This document shows, piece by piece, positions 21,656-32,557 of a stretch of DNA of 64,000 bases (positions are counted from its first letter, which is position 1; each line of letters begins with the position of its first letter). The notes beneath the pieces were generated by a model. It worked only from the letters and a program-made list of their open reading frames with translations, was not told where the DNA came from and searched no databases. The DNA comes from Lojkania enalia. Lineage: Eukaryota; Ascomycota; Dothideomycetes; Pleosporales. Made by a program: the position numbers and the translations under genes. The stretch covers positions 82,857 through 146,856 of the forward strand of contig ML986708.1 in the NCBI GenBank assembly GCA_010094045.1, in the 5' to 3' direction.

Positions 21656-23854
21656 GACTTTAACGATGATCGATGGTGGCTTTTTCTATCGACGGCTGCT
21701 CATACGGTTGGTTATACCATTTCACAGGCCGTAATTGCATTAGCGGGCGTTCAATGGTTCTCTTGCAGGTCTAAATCTAGGGAATATCTGGTCCAGGATG
21801 TAAGTCTTTTCTATCACTATAGTGCAAGAATACAGATGTTAATGTCGATTTGAACGGTGCAGAGAGCTGCAGACTGCCCCGACACCACCCATTGGCCCTG
21901 TAGGCAACACAACCGGGGGTGCTCAGCTATTTACTATTTTGTGACATATCCCCTACAAGTAACACTAATTTTTTTTTCCCGGGCTGCCTCTAATCGCGGC
22001 ATTCCCATGATAATAGTCAGTTGCAAAGGTAGGAAACGCCCCTTTCTTGCTTCCTACACTGCTGTCGTAGTTGGTTGGAAACTGAGTAGGTTTCAACTTT
22101 CCTTTCAATTCAAGTCTCGTCATCCCAGTTTTAATTGAATTAAGCATGGGCACATACACGTCCTCTGCATATACTAGGATCTACGTATGATTGATATGTG
22201 TCTAGCGTTGTCCAACGTGCCATGCGTGATGTCTACTACTCCCGGTCTTACCGCTTTGCATTGCATCCCATTTCCGTGCCATAGAGGTGCCTAGTATATC
22301 CTGACCATGTCGCTACTTATGCGCTAGACTATTTGTTTCCACCTTGCTTCTTGCAAATCCTATGGCTCTATCCTTGCCACTGTTGTATAGTCTAAGACGG
22401 TACCGTCCTTGTCGTTGTAGCAGGGCTTTGGCTGGGACTGTGTCAAGGGGAAAGCCGCTCGGTTAACATTCAGGAGCTGTGATGACAGGTTGGAGAGGAA
22501 AATATCTACGATATCAATGATCTTAATACATGTTATGAAGATGAGTTCTGGACTGTTTTCATAGTGGCTTGTAAACGCTTGACTAGACTGGTACACTTTG
22601 GGTTGAACGTTAAGTGAGGCTAAATGCTGTGCATATGCAGTGGCAGAGACTGATGAGTAGCCTTGTATTGCAACCTGATGACGATAGCAGGCTTCCTCCT
22701 AGGTGAAATTCAATATTGTCTGTACAAGAGTACATAAAGACCTTGCAATTATCTTTAAGATGGTTTGATTCGTTCCTTCAGCTCTTATCTAGAGCTTTCG
22801 GCCGATTACTAGTCTCAGCCATTCGCTTCCACTAATTCAAAAAAATATAATGCAAAATGCATGGTGTGACGATTTAAACTTGCGAACTATGGATGACGTG
22901 ATAAAATTCTTGTACGATTAAATTTTCACTGCATCCGTAGCTGTCTTGTCTTGTATCTAGGAGAAGAATGGGAAGATTATGGCTTTGACTCGATTTGGTC
23001 AAAATCCCTGCACGGTGGATCGAATCCTCTCTGTGTGGAGGGAAGAAGACATCTAGTCGTGCAATCCTGCATGCGATTGTCCTTCAATGCTGCAGATCTG
23101 CTAGCTGGTCATGTCCTAGCCATTTACAACCGCACTTGAGGCTCTCTTTGTATTCCATTTGTCACATAGTTCACTTGATTCAATTAGGGACAAATGACAC
23201 AGGTATCATTTGCGGTCTATTGCGAACGAATTGTCCGAGTCGCAGATAAGTTGCTCGATCGAGCTTCTCTCAATCCCCGAATCATCTAACAAAAGCACTC
23301 TTTCAATTTACCAAAGACGACGAAGAGGAACACCAAACCTATTCGCCTGAGTTTGATTTTGACAATATTATCTTGAAATCACTCATGAACAGGAGCGCGG
23401 TCACAGATTTACCCTTATCTGCTAGCTATTATAGCAACTGTAATTGTATCTAGGAAAGCAGTTGGCAAATATTTGTTTCATGAAGTTGGCTCGAAAATTG
23501 AAATAGCTGTGCGATTGATCTACTTATTCGTTATGAAGTCAACGCATTCATATTAAGTATGAGTATTAGAACAAGGCTCTAATTCTTTAAGAGTGTTTAC
23601 AACACACCTTTTTTAAATAGCAAAATCGATGTTGAAGGATTTTTTTGGCTGTCCGATGGTCAGCTTAAAGGTGATGGAGAGAACCAGATTGATGATATCC
23701 TTGGGTCGATATATAGCTGCACAATCAGATTCTGAGAATAGATCGCTAAACGAGGGGTGAAAAATATTTTATCAGAAATTTAAGGCTAATCCACATGGTA
23801 TGCGCCGATTCTGGGTTTATTATAGGTGCCCCACAGTGTATGAAATATATAAAA
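21656..23854. other. Gene-free stretch, about 2.2 kb
   Basis: After the PRP3 3' UTR the sequence becomes moderately AT-rich and is broken by stops in all frames. No homologous protein fragment, tRNA or snRNA structure was recognised. It may be decayed repeat DNA that now hosts the solo LTR at its right edge. Confidence 0.35.
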
Positions 23855-24034
23855 TGTGGTGAGAGGCGAATCTTGTCTCAAGGAGGTAGATGAGGAACTG
23901 AGCTGCTTGATTGAGGAAGGCCAGCAGGCCATATTTATGTGCATAGAAAAAGGGGTATATCAGCTGATATCCGGCGTGATACCGTACGACGATATCCGAT
24001 ACAGCTCGGCAGACTTGCCAAAATCCCTATCACA
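23855..24034 (-). repeat. Solo Copia LTR, reverse orientation, without RIP
   Basis: This 180-bp block is a relative of the 204-bp LTRs at 41678, 47204, 54596, 55427 and 60883, read in reverse. It begins TGTGGTGAGAGGCGAATC and ends CCCTATCACA, keeping the TG...CA ends. It shares the middle signature AAAAAGGGGTATAT and lacks about 24 bp of the AATATCGACCG repeat zone. It keeps CpA and TpG dinucleotides (for example TATATCAGCTGATATCCGGC) that are TpA in the RIPed copies. TAAAA (23850-23854) and TGAAA (24035-24039) flank it and look like a 5-bp target duplication with one transition. No internal retrotransposon sequence adjoins it, so LTR-LTR recombination is the likely origin. An apparent 94-codon frame here is produced by the LTR. 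Confidence 0.85.
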
Positions 24035-24275
24035 TGAAATATGGAAAATAGTCGTGGCAGTGAGGAAGGTTGGTTCTGGATATCTGCACGAAATTGGTAT
24101 TTGCTGTTACAAAGGGAGCTTAGTATTGATTAGGAGCTAAACTAGCAGGATACAATACGTTGAATAGTGCTATTGCGGGAAAATCTCACTACTGGATCTG
24201 GCTTCAACCCGTAGTCCAGAGCTATTGCATCGCTCGGTCAACCTCTCCTCGAAACCAACAAAGATCGTCTCCGTT

Positions 24276-24602
24276 TTACAAATTCCTCTCAATAACCTTC
24301 CGCAACTCCGCTACCTTGGCACCACGAACCCCCTCCTGTATATCCCCATCCTTGAACACGCTAAACGTTGGCATCTGGCTCACGCCCAACTCCTGCGCTA
24401 TATCAGGCGTCTCTTCAACATCGTATGTATAAAATTTTACGTCTGGATATTCTGACATCATGTTTTGGACCTCGGGAGCTATAGCTTTGCATTGCGAACA
24501 CCATGTTGCTGTGCCCTCGAGGACTGTTACGCCTTCGTACATTACGGCTTTGAGGTAGGCAGATCTGGATTCTAGGACAGGAATATCGGATGTGGTTGGC
24601 AT
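24276..24602 (-). CDS. Thioredoxin
   Basis: A single exon encodes 108 residues, the usual length of a cytosolic thioredoxin. The redox motif is WCSQC (Trp34, Cys35, Cys38) in TATWCSQCKAIAPEV instead of the common WCGPC. The cis-proline is Pro78 in QMPTFSVFKDG, and the central strand DVKFYTYDVEETPDIAQELGV is typical. Thioredoxins reduce protein disulfides using electrons from thioredoxin reductase. The GP-to-SQ change between the cysteines should alter redox potential or partner choice. There is no signal or mitochondrial targeting sequence. A short weak extension to an earlier start was not seen. The neighbourhood is gene-poor, with a solo LTR 240 bp downstream of its stop. Confidence 0.9.
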   Translation of the reverse strand: MPTTSDIPVLESRSAYLKAVMYEGVTVLEGTATWCSQCKAIAPEVQNMMSEYPDVKFYTYDVEETPDIAQELGVSQMPTFSVFKDGDIQEGVRGAKVAELRKVIERNL

Positions 24603-27377
24603 TACGTGTATGACGAATTTGAAATTTGTTTTGAGGCGTTTAAGAAGTCAAACCTTTGGGGATAGATGGGTGGGAAGTGGGTGTGTGATGTCATATACGA
24701 ACTGTTACTAACTTGGGAATTCGACTAGCTGATATTGGATTAGTAGATACCAGCATAATTCTCGTGACTCTCTTTCGAGATTTCGAAGTATTCAATCCGG
24801 CGGGGAGTATGTTCGGTTATGTAATGTCACTGCGGTTATATCTTGGATACATCTCATTCTTCCTCAAATCTTGCATAGTGCCACTTCCTTGAAGATGGCA
24901 AAGTGAGCAGTCGAGAAATTCGAAAGAGCGAGAACACGGGTCATAGACTGAGAAAGCTGAGTAAGAGATATACTCGTATGAATAATTTTTTCATCCTTAA
25001 TTCCCCGCAGAGTTTTCTGCTATCTAAAAGCCCATATCGTCAAGACTCATGGAGACACGTCTTCTACGCTAAATTTTACACCAAGGGTTTGATAACTGGA
25101 AATATTTGCATCAAACTTGCGTAGTTAGACCGCCCTGCTCCTGCCTAGAGATTTGAAAAATTTCTTCATGGGCATCTACGCCATATTATCGCATGTAGGA
25201 ATCTCCAGAAGACGTGGGATCCTGATGACTACTGCCGGTTAGAAACTTTCTTTTAGTCAGTTTTGATGAGAGAGTTGTCCCATGCGTCGATTATTTACCC
25301 TTCATCTGGTCACAATAAGTGGTTCTCTCCTTCTAAATGCTTAAGCCCATCGACTTGACAGCGCAATTGACAAAAATATTGGGTATAGTGCTGATATATA
25401 TTTCCTGCAAAAACAATTCTATTTTTTTGTCGCAAACTCATCCGTTGTATACAGTTTGGGAATGGAGTGCAGATCGTAGAGAGACAAATCAATTCAGTCT
25501 GGGATTCATGGAGTTTCTAAAATGCGGAATGGCAAGACGCCATGTTCTGAATACGTACTACAGAATCGGAGTCGAAATTAAATATGCTAAGATTAAAAAC
25601 CGATGATGAGTAGTGTATAGAAGGACAATAAAGCTAGTCGGAGTGTCTAAATGGCTTTGTATTAGAATATGTAACTTCGAGGATACGACGATTAGTATTC
25701 GAAGTCAAGAATTAAAACCGGTGCTGTGCTGCTCTCGTGCCTTAGTGAAAATTCGATCAAATGTATCCGTTATACACGGAACGACTGGTGTACGAGAATG
25801 ACGAATGGGATTATCGATGGCAAGCTATCTTTTCTCTAGCCATAAGAACATTTCCTGTTTCCTCCATCCGACCCCATACTCCCTCAATATATGGATTCTT
25901 ACTGAATGCTTTACAACATCTCACGTATGCGACAAGTACTCCGCAAAACTAGAAATACATACCATTGGAATGTCCGATGTGGATTCCAGTAAGCAGTGAT
26001 AACATATTTCTAATGTCGAGGCCCCCCAGCCAAAAATTTGCGGCTACTGACTTGATGGGGGAATTCAGGGTCTTCAGCCGGATCAGAGTCGGTCTTTCCA
26101 AACAATATCCAAATTCTTGAATGGAACCGTTGATGCTCTCCATCCCACATCTCTCAAAAACAATTTCACGAATGCAAGTATATAGCTCGTGACTTTAGCG
26201 AATTTCCCTTTGACAAAACATCTGGCTTGGAAATGGAACTGAGTGAATATCTGACAAAGGTGTAAGCCGCTGCCGGAAGAACAATACCTCCTTGTTCTTG
26301 TACATCGAATCTGTGGCGATGAGATACGTGGGCCAAAAGTGCGCATTTGCTTAGTGATGGCCCAATCCTCTTTGTTCTGTATCTATCTGAAAACTAAGGA
26401 AATCAGACCAGGATGACCGGTGCCTTAGATCCGCCAAATTAAAATATGTATAATGCTTGATAAAAGAAAGAAAATTATGACACAGAAGTTTAAACTTCAA
26501 TGAATTGAAATTACGAGACAGGACTTCGATTTGATACATGCAGTAGACGACAAGTTACTGGAAACATGACGGTGGTGAATTCGGTGTGGCGAGAAGGGAG
26601 TAGCGGTAGGCAGTATTGGCTGTAGGGGTGGTTGCTGCATAAGATATGCTTCCATGGGCGAAGTCAGTTTGCGATAAAAAAAAATTGACGCGTCGACTTG
26701 GACCTTAGCGTTGGTAGAGTTGCTCGAACCTATAGTATAAAACATACGTTGCACAAGCTAACATAAAAGCATTTGGTTAACAACAAGTCTCTTGTGGTAA
26801 GATTCCCGTTTTGAACTTCAAGCGAATAGATAGGCTATTAATCTATAGCGAGTTGTAGAATGAAAAAGGCGTCAACATAATTATAGGCATTGTTGAAGTT
26901 TAGTAATCTGTTCTTCTCATTTAAGGGGCTTTCGGATATTGAGGACTGGGTACCATCGGCCTTGTAGCCTAGTGATCTAGCATTTGCTGATAAACCTCTG
27001 GCTCTACCCTACAGCCTGCTCTTGGGACATAGAAACTACTTTTTTTTTCTGTGGGGCTTGTTCACACAAGTTGAGCAGCTGAAATATAGAAGTTCGACAA
27101 AAAATAGAAAATTCTCTGTGTTATTCTTTCTGCGATTTACTAAACTCAATTTGAGCGAACGTCACGGCCGGCAGTTTTGTTGTCGTGGGAGAGCGACGTC
27201 AACACATTTCAGCCACCTACTGTAATATTAAGAAAACTAAATACGCACGGAAAAACTATTTTGACAGCGCATAGTATTGAAGCGTATTATATAATTAGAT
27301 TCCCAACTCACTGAAGATGCACACCACAACAACCGGCAATACTCAGCATCAACATCATTCCATGCACTCTATGATAC
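24603..27377. other. Gene-poor stretch, about 2.8 kb
   Basis: This stretch is more AT-rich than the genic blocks but lacks the TpA extreme of the right half. Frames of 60-98 codons occur on both strands (for example minus 26083-26346 and minus 26497-26754), none with a recognisable domain or plausible splice partner. I could not identify inverted or direct terminal repeats. It may be an old, partly decayed repeat island or may hold non-coding transcription; nothing more can be said from sequence. Confidence 0.3.
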
Positions 27378-28538
27378 TCAACTAGCATCCCGCATGACTT
27401 GTTCACCGAAACCCAACCCCTTCAACCATTCTTCGATCGCCTTCGCACTTTCCTTAGGCGCCTCCTCAACCACAAAATGGCCTACTCCATCTCCAATCTC
27501 CATAGCCTCCAAAATGATTCCCCTCGCCATCTACCCCTCCCACTCCGCCTTAATATTACATTCCCCGCCTATATAATCCTTCCCATATAACAACAACACC
27601 GGACACTCCACCTTCCTCCCACCTTGTTCATCCTCCTCCAACATCTCGACATCCCTACTCGCTCCAGCTTCATAATCCCTACACGTCGCCTCCACAACAC
27701 TATCCTCGGTCAAAAACCCAGCATAAACATTGAAAGCTCTATCCGCTTTAAGCGTCTCTAGACGTGTGAGATTACTGCCTGCCCATCGGTTTAGAAGTTC
27801 TCGACCCCAGTTGTCCCCGCCAAATGCACGTATCATGCGCGTTGCGAGCGAGACGTTTGCTAGGAATGGCCAGTGGAACGATCCCGCAGCCGCTTTCGCG
27901 TTTTCGTAGACCCTCCACTGTGATGTTGTTGGTAAGATGTCTATAAAACACGCTGCTTTAATTTTAATTTCGCTAGCTCCGTGGACGGCGAGGTGGTGTG
28001 CGATCCTTGCACCGCGGTCGTGACCGATGAGAATGATTGGGACGGGAAGGGAAGAGGAGCCACTGGTGGAACGTTGAATTTGTGTTTTCAGTGCTGAGAG
28101 ACATGTTTTTCCGACTGCGAGCTTGTCGTTTTGGGATATTGGAGCGCTCAGGCTGTAGCCGGGGAGGTCAGGGATGAAGAGAGGAGCATTGGGTGGGAGG
28201 AGGGGGATAAGCTGTTGTTGTTGTTGTTGTTGTTGTTGTTAGATTCTATTTTATTTAACTCAAGTAGTTACAACAACGAAGGGGTGGGTGCGAGCTTACA
28301 TGTCGCCGTCTATAATTATATGCATTGGTTTCCAGTTAGATGGTTGGATAGTATTGGGTGGGGCTCACATGTATGAAGATTGAGGATATCCGTGGAACAA
28401 CACCAATACCGGATTCCCATCCGAAACACACCCTAATCCATGAGTATACGTGCAGAGCTGCTACTTACCCATAATAGTCTTCTCAAAACCTAAAGTCTTG
28501 AATTTTTCGTCTTGGAGCAGTGCTGCAGCGGCCCACAT
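27378..28538 (-). pseudogene. Alpha/beta hydrolase (epoxide hydrolase/dehalogenase-like) with two in-frame TAG codons
   Basis: Exons 28538-28369, 28309-28300 (10 bp) and 28211-27378 form one continuous frame of 338 codons, but TAG interrupts it at 28461-28463 and 27531-27533. Landmarks are VLVLFHGYPQSSY (oxyanion-hole HG), APLFIPDLPGYSLSAPI, the nucleophile elbow GHDRGARIAHHL (Asp), and ECPVLLLYGKDY. After the second TAG come EIGDGVGHFVVEEAP (catalytic His) and a normal C-terminal helix EESAKAI-like segment. Loss of the part beyond the second stop would remove the catalytic His. Both stops could arise by one C-to-T or G-to-A change, and the rest of the frame is intact, so inactivation looks recent. 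A 36-bp GT-AG intron (28433-28468) could skip the first TAG but would be unusually short and delete conserved-looking residues (QLCTYTHGLG). Sequencing error or readthrough are alternatives. Confidence 0.75.
28213..28240. repeat. Trinucleotide microsatellite (TGT)n in the hydrolase intron
   Basis: About nine TGT units form a pure run at the 3' end of intron 2 on the minus strand. There it reads as a (CAA)n tract that ends directly in the AG acceptor. Length changes could affect splicing. Confidence 0.85.
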
Positions 28539-29011
28539 CTTGAAGACTTAATATGAAACTCTAAGGAGGAAATATCAATTTAAGCGCCGACTTTCCAAAG
28601 GTAACCTTCTTTGAACCAGGGATTTCCTATAGCCATCGGGGTGTCACCTAAATAGGCCTCTAATTTGCGCTCTTGAAAGTTTCTTAGATAGCTCGCTGAG
28701 AATGACGTGGCGTACCCCGCCATCACTACTGGAAAGCGGAATACGTTAGAGTGCCTGGCTAGTAAGTTCCCACACGTGCACGGCCGCTGCCAGGTGCAAG
28801 GAGCTTGGTTACTGGAAAGTCGAAATTAATCCGTTGATCGAAAGATTCAGGGTATATTCCTGGGGTATTCTACTGTAAAGACTAGAGCCTTGCAGTAATT
28901 GTCCGACTGCGAAGCTGCATTCAGATAATGAGTAGACCCAATATGAAAAGTTACAACGCCGTCGCTATGCATGCTATTACGAGATTGCACCAATGTCCCC
29001 CCTGAAACCTT
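28539..29011. other. Intergenic spacer between hydrolase pseudogene and SOF1
   Basis: 473 bp contain the upstream region of the hydrolase and the 3' UTR of SOF1, both on the minus strand. I see no gene or element in it. Confidence 0.4.
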
Positions 29012-30407
29012 TTACTGCTCCCGCGCCAACATCATCTTTTCTCGCTCTGCTTTTCGCCTAAACTTGCCCTTCTTAGTGTGACGCCTCTCATTCTCCTCCT
29101 TCCTCTTGATGGACTTTAGCTCTTCGTTCTTAATCTCGCCAGCCTTCTTGACCTGCTTGGGTAGATGGCGGTGTCGCGCTATCCTTCTAATCTCGGGCAT
29201 GTGTTTGTACCTCTGTATCAGGGCTTCATCATATTGAAGTTTCTGACGCAGAGCATATGATTTTATACCTTGTCTCGAGGAAGCCTTCGAGCGCCAGAGA
29301 CGTACGTTGCCATCGTCACTGCCGGATAGGACGTAGTTAGAGTCCGGCGTCCAGGCAACCGAGAAAACGCGCTGCATTCGTTTCGTGTGATAGATGTCTC
29401 TGGAGTGTCCTTTGGCGCGCTCCCAGATCCGAATCGTTCGGTCGTACGAGCCAGTGACAAGTTCCTCACCGGTTGGGCTAAACTCTAGGCTCAACACAGC
29501 TGCTACATGACCCTTTAAAACATTCAGAGCCCGCTTCATGTTCCTCATATCGAATATGTATACGTTGTGATCTTCGCTTGCGACGGCGAAATTGAATGCT
29601 TCCATGGGGTTCCATGATATTGAGTTCAAGGCGAACGTGAGGACGTTTCGGTGAAGGGGAGAGTTTGTGCGCAAGTCGTAGAGAATGACGGCACGATCGG
29701 TGGCGCATGATGCAAGGATAGAAGTCTCTGTCTGGTTGAAGGAGACGGCGTTGATTGTGTCGATGGCCGACGGCCAATTAAGCTTCTGCACTGGCGTCCC
29801 CGAAGCTCGCGAGACATCGTAGACGGAAATGTTGGAACTTGCCGCGGCAAAAGATGGTAACGATCTATGATGAGAGACAGAAGTGAAGGCGTGCTGCCCT
29901 AGCCAGGTCGACGTAGGAGGGCTTTTGGTCGGTGTTGTGTAGGGATTGAAAAGCTTGATCGTTCGGTCGCTCCCACAGGTTATCAATTTCTTGTCCCTTG
30001 TCCAGCACATTCCCTTTACTATATTTTCGTGCGCCTGACTCTGCCACAGCTCTTCTCTCGATGGTAGGTCCCAGACCTTAACAATGCCGTCGCCGCTACC
30101 AGAGGCGAAATGTTCGAGTCTGCGATTTCGCGGTTAGAAAAGGGAATCCAATTTCTTTATATTAGAATACTTACGACTTAGGATCCTTAGCAAACGAGTA
30201 AACACCATCCACATGCCCAGGCTCGAAAGACGAGAGGAACGGCTGCGCCATCATGCGCTCGATTTTGGTTGCATTAAGAGCTCTCGTATACTCTCGCGCC
30301 CGCTCAAACGGATGCAAATTGGGATCCAGATTTCTCGTGGTGTGCGCAACATTGGATCCCGGGGCCTGCACCGAGGCTGCAGGCCTACTGAGAGCCTTGA
30401 TCTTCAT
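29012..30407 (-). CDS. SOF1: SOF1/DCAF13 WD40 protein of the U3 snoRNP (SSU processome)
   Basis: Exons 30407-30175 and 30119-29012 (55-bp intron) give 446 residues, close to the usual family length. Sof1 is a nucleolar WD40 protein of the U3 snoRNP that is required for 18S rRNA processing. The N-terminus MKIKALSRP and the block NLDPNLHPFERAREYTRALNATKIERMMAQPFL (quoted here as NLDPNLHPFERAREY and KIERMMAQPFL) are family signatures. WD repeats follow: HFASGSGDGIVKVWDL across the splice junction, KLITCGSDRTIKLFNP, SILASCATDRAVILYDLR, VASEDHNVYIFDMRN, LVTGSYDRTIRIWERA and YVLSGSDDGNVRLWRS. The Sof1-specific basic tail (HRHLPKQVKKAGEIK, RRHTKKGKFRRKAEREK) ends the protein. The start at 30407 was preferred over an in-frame Met at 30449 because the family begins MK(I/V)K. 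It is divergent from RPL27. Confidence 0.95.
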
Positions 30408-30614
30408 GATGAGTATTGGTTTTGCAGCGAGGCCGACGAGCGGGGACACAGCCGAAATTTCATGAGGCGGACAGCGACAATGATTGGAAAGGGTTTAGTG
30501 GCGCCTCGCCTGTTTTTCCGCGCCGCCCACACCATTTTGATCACCTGCGGACTAAGACCTCATCCAAAATACGCCCATCGACTATACACCACCCCCGAGT
30601 CGAACACGCACATC
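30408..30614. promoter_or_regulatory. Bidirectional promoter of SOF1 and RPL27
   Basis: Only 207 bp separate the two start codons. Both products act in ribosome production, so shared control is plausible. The right half carries TTTTCCGCGCC and ACACCACCCCCGAG blocks. No motif could be assigned with confidence. Confidence 0.5.
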
Positions 30615-31298
30615 ATGAAGTTGTGAGTCTCCCCGAATACGATCGAACAGATCATTGGCAGGTCGCGAAGTGGATATTGGACCGCATTTGGTGCGCTGCG
30701 GCGACCGAAAGCTTTCTGGAATCTACCGCTGGCTTTACGTGCTTTTACTTTCAAATCGTATTGCAAAATTGCTAACAGAGTATTTCTGCAGCCTCAAGGT
30801 CGGCCGCGTTGTTGTACGTAGTAATCCGCTCGAATTGGCCTCCCGTACGCTCACAGCTCAAACAGATCATTACCCGAGGCCGCTATGCCGGCAAGAAATG
30901 CGTAATCATCTCACCCCTCGACAATGGCACCAAGTCGCATCCCTTCCCTCACGCTCTCGTCGCTGGCATTGAGCGCTACCCCGCCAAGGTCACCCGCCGC
31001 ATGTCAAAAACCAAGCAGCAGAAGAAGTCGAAGGTCAAGCCCTTCGTCAAGCAAGTCAACTGTACGTAAAAGACCGACGCAAATGAAGCTGGAAGCAGGT
31101 GCTGATTCGGGGCTAGACACGCACCTCATGCCCACACGCTACACACTCGAGCTTGAGAACCTGAAAGGCGTTCTTTCGGCTGACACATTCAAGGAGGTTT
31201 CGCAGCGGGAGGATGCCAAGAAGACGGTGAAGAAGGCTTTCGAGGAGCGATACCAGTCCGGCAAGAACAGGTGGTTTTTCACTCCGTTAAAATTCTAG
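30615..31298 (+). CDS. RPL27: 60S ribosomal protein eL27
   Basis: Four exons (30615-30622, 30792-30813, 30866-31061, 31117-31298) give 135 residues. The first two exons are only 8 and 22 bp. They encode MKFLKVGRVV, after which exon 3 continues [21 protein letters not shown]. Key blocks are [38 protein letters not shown], and [18 protein letters not shown] formed over the last junction, ending [12 protein letters not shown]. The protein is a structural component of the large ribosomal subunit. Early microexons and a 169-bp first intron are typical of fungal ribosomal protein genes. All junctions are GT-AG. A longer frame from 30809 that runs through intron 2 was not used, because it would replace the conserved N-terminus. 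Confidence 0.95.
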
Positions 31299-32557
31299 GC
31301 TGCTTTCCTATTTAGTCATGGCTAGGCGCAGGGGCATGGTTGACTCGAATCTGGGGAACCCGAAATGAGGCTTGTCGGTGGATAATCCGTTAACTGATGA
31401 ATGGGCGACGAATATGCCTGCCACCGGCAAGGGCATGTACTGAGATTTGATAAACGAGGCGTCAAAATTTTTTACGCTCCACGAATGGTCAATGTTCATC
31501 CATGGGTTCTACTTTTTTCTGAGAGAAGAATCTAGGCTCCGATATGCCAACAAATAATCTGCGTAATACTACATTCGCTGAATGCCCACAGCTTCCCCGT
31601 AAACATTGTTCCATCCGCAGCATATTTCCCAATGATTACAGGTCCACAGGTTACCCGTACCGCATTCGCGATCCCCATTGTACAACAAACCACACACATT
31701 CCCAGTGGTCGGAAACTCACCCGAGGACAAATCACAACCCCGGACATTCCTGCTGCACAATGCATGTACATCTCTCCATCGGCACCTATCCATCCCACCC
31801 CACACCATCATTGGCTACGCCAGCTTTGTTCTGGATGCTGTAACCCCACGATTCTACATACCCTCCCGTCACATCCGACACGACACTACATACGCCCCCC
31901 GTATATAGTAGGTATAGCATATCGCTATGCTGCAGGTCGCATGGTCAAACACCATATTAGCCTCGCGCAGCCATGCGATAAGTAGAGTGCAGCACCCGAC
32001 GATCTCCACCAAATCCACATCTATCCGCCCACAACCCAACCCAGCTCGTCCATCTATATCCCTCGACCTAAGCTAGCCCCTCTGCACCTCATCTCACCCG
32101 CAGCGGATCGCTCCGCCGAGTCATTCAGCTTTGGAAGTTGTGCAAGCATTATATGCGTGTACGAATGGGGTTGATATCGCATTTTCGCTATTACACTTAG
32201 AAAGCCGGTCCGGTCCAATCTATGCTATTTCATCCGTTACAGTTTCACATTGCCGTTGATCACTGCAAAGTCTCCAAAACCCTACGCTATGAAATAAACC
32301 CCCCCCCCCTCACTAAGAATGAGAACTGACTGACTAGACCAGCTTTGCTCGAATGATGGATAGGAGAGATAAGCCCTTATGACATTCGAAACCCACCGAG
32401 CAAACCCATGAAAGGAATCGTGTATAGAACAACGCCGTTCTATAAACGCAGTATATAGATTCTCGAAGTCAATCCATTCGCACAATCCCCTGCTATCATC
32501 CCCATGTCCCCAATCTACCCTTAGCCTCCAGCGCCCATTACCCCATCAACCGGCAAA
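31299..32557. other. Gene-free stretch, about 1.26 kb
   Basis: This is the convergent region between RPL27 (+) and the CAP20-like gene (-). Overlapping frames at 31532-31985 on both strands are rich in Cys/His/Trp or Pro/Thr by composition only. None has exon structure or a known domain. A C9 homopolymer lies near 32300. Confidence 0.35.

Noticed and set aside
23856..24140. 94-codon open frame
   Set aside because: It lies over the solo LTR and its sequence is explained by that repeat.
28433..28468. 36-bp GT-AG intron in the hydrolase
   Set aside because: It is shorter than normal fungal introns, its length is a multiple of three, and its translation apart from one TAG looks like conserved coding sequence.
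31532..31985. Cys-rich or Pro/Thr-rich small secreted protein candidates
   Set aside because: No signal peptide, and frames on both strands overlap. Composition alone explains them.
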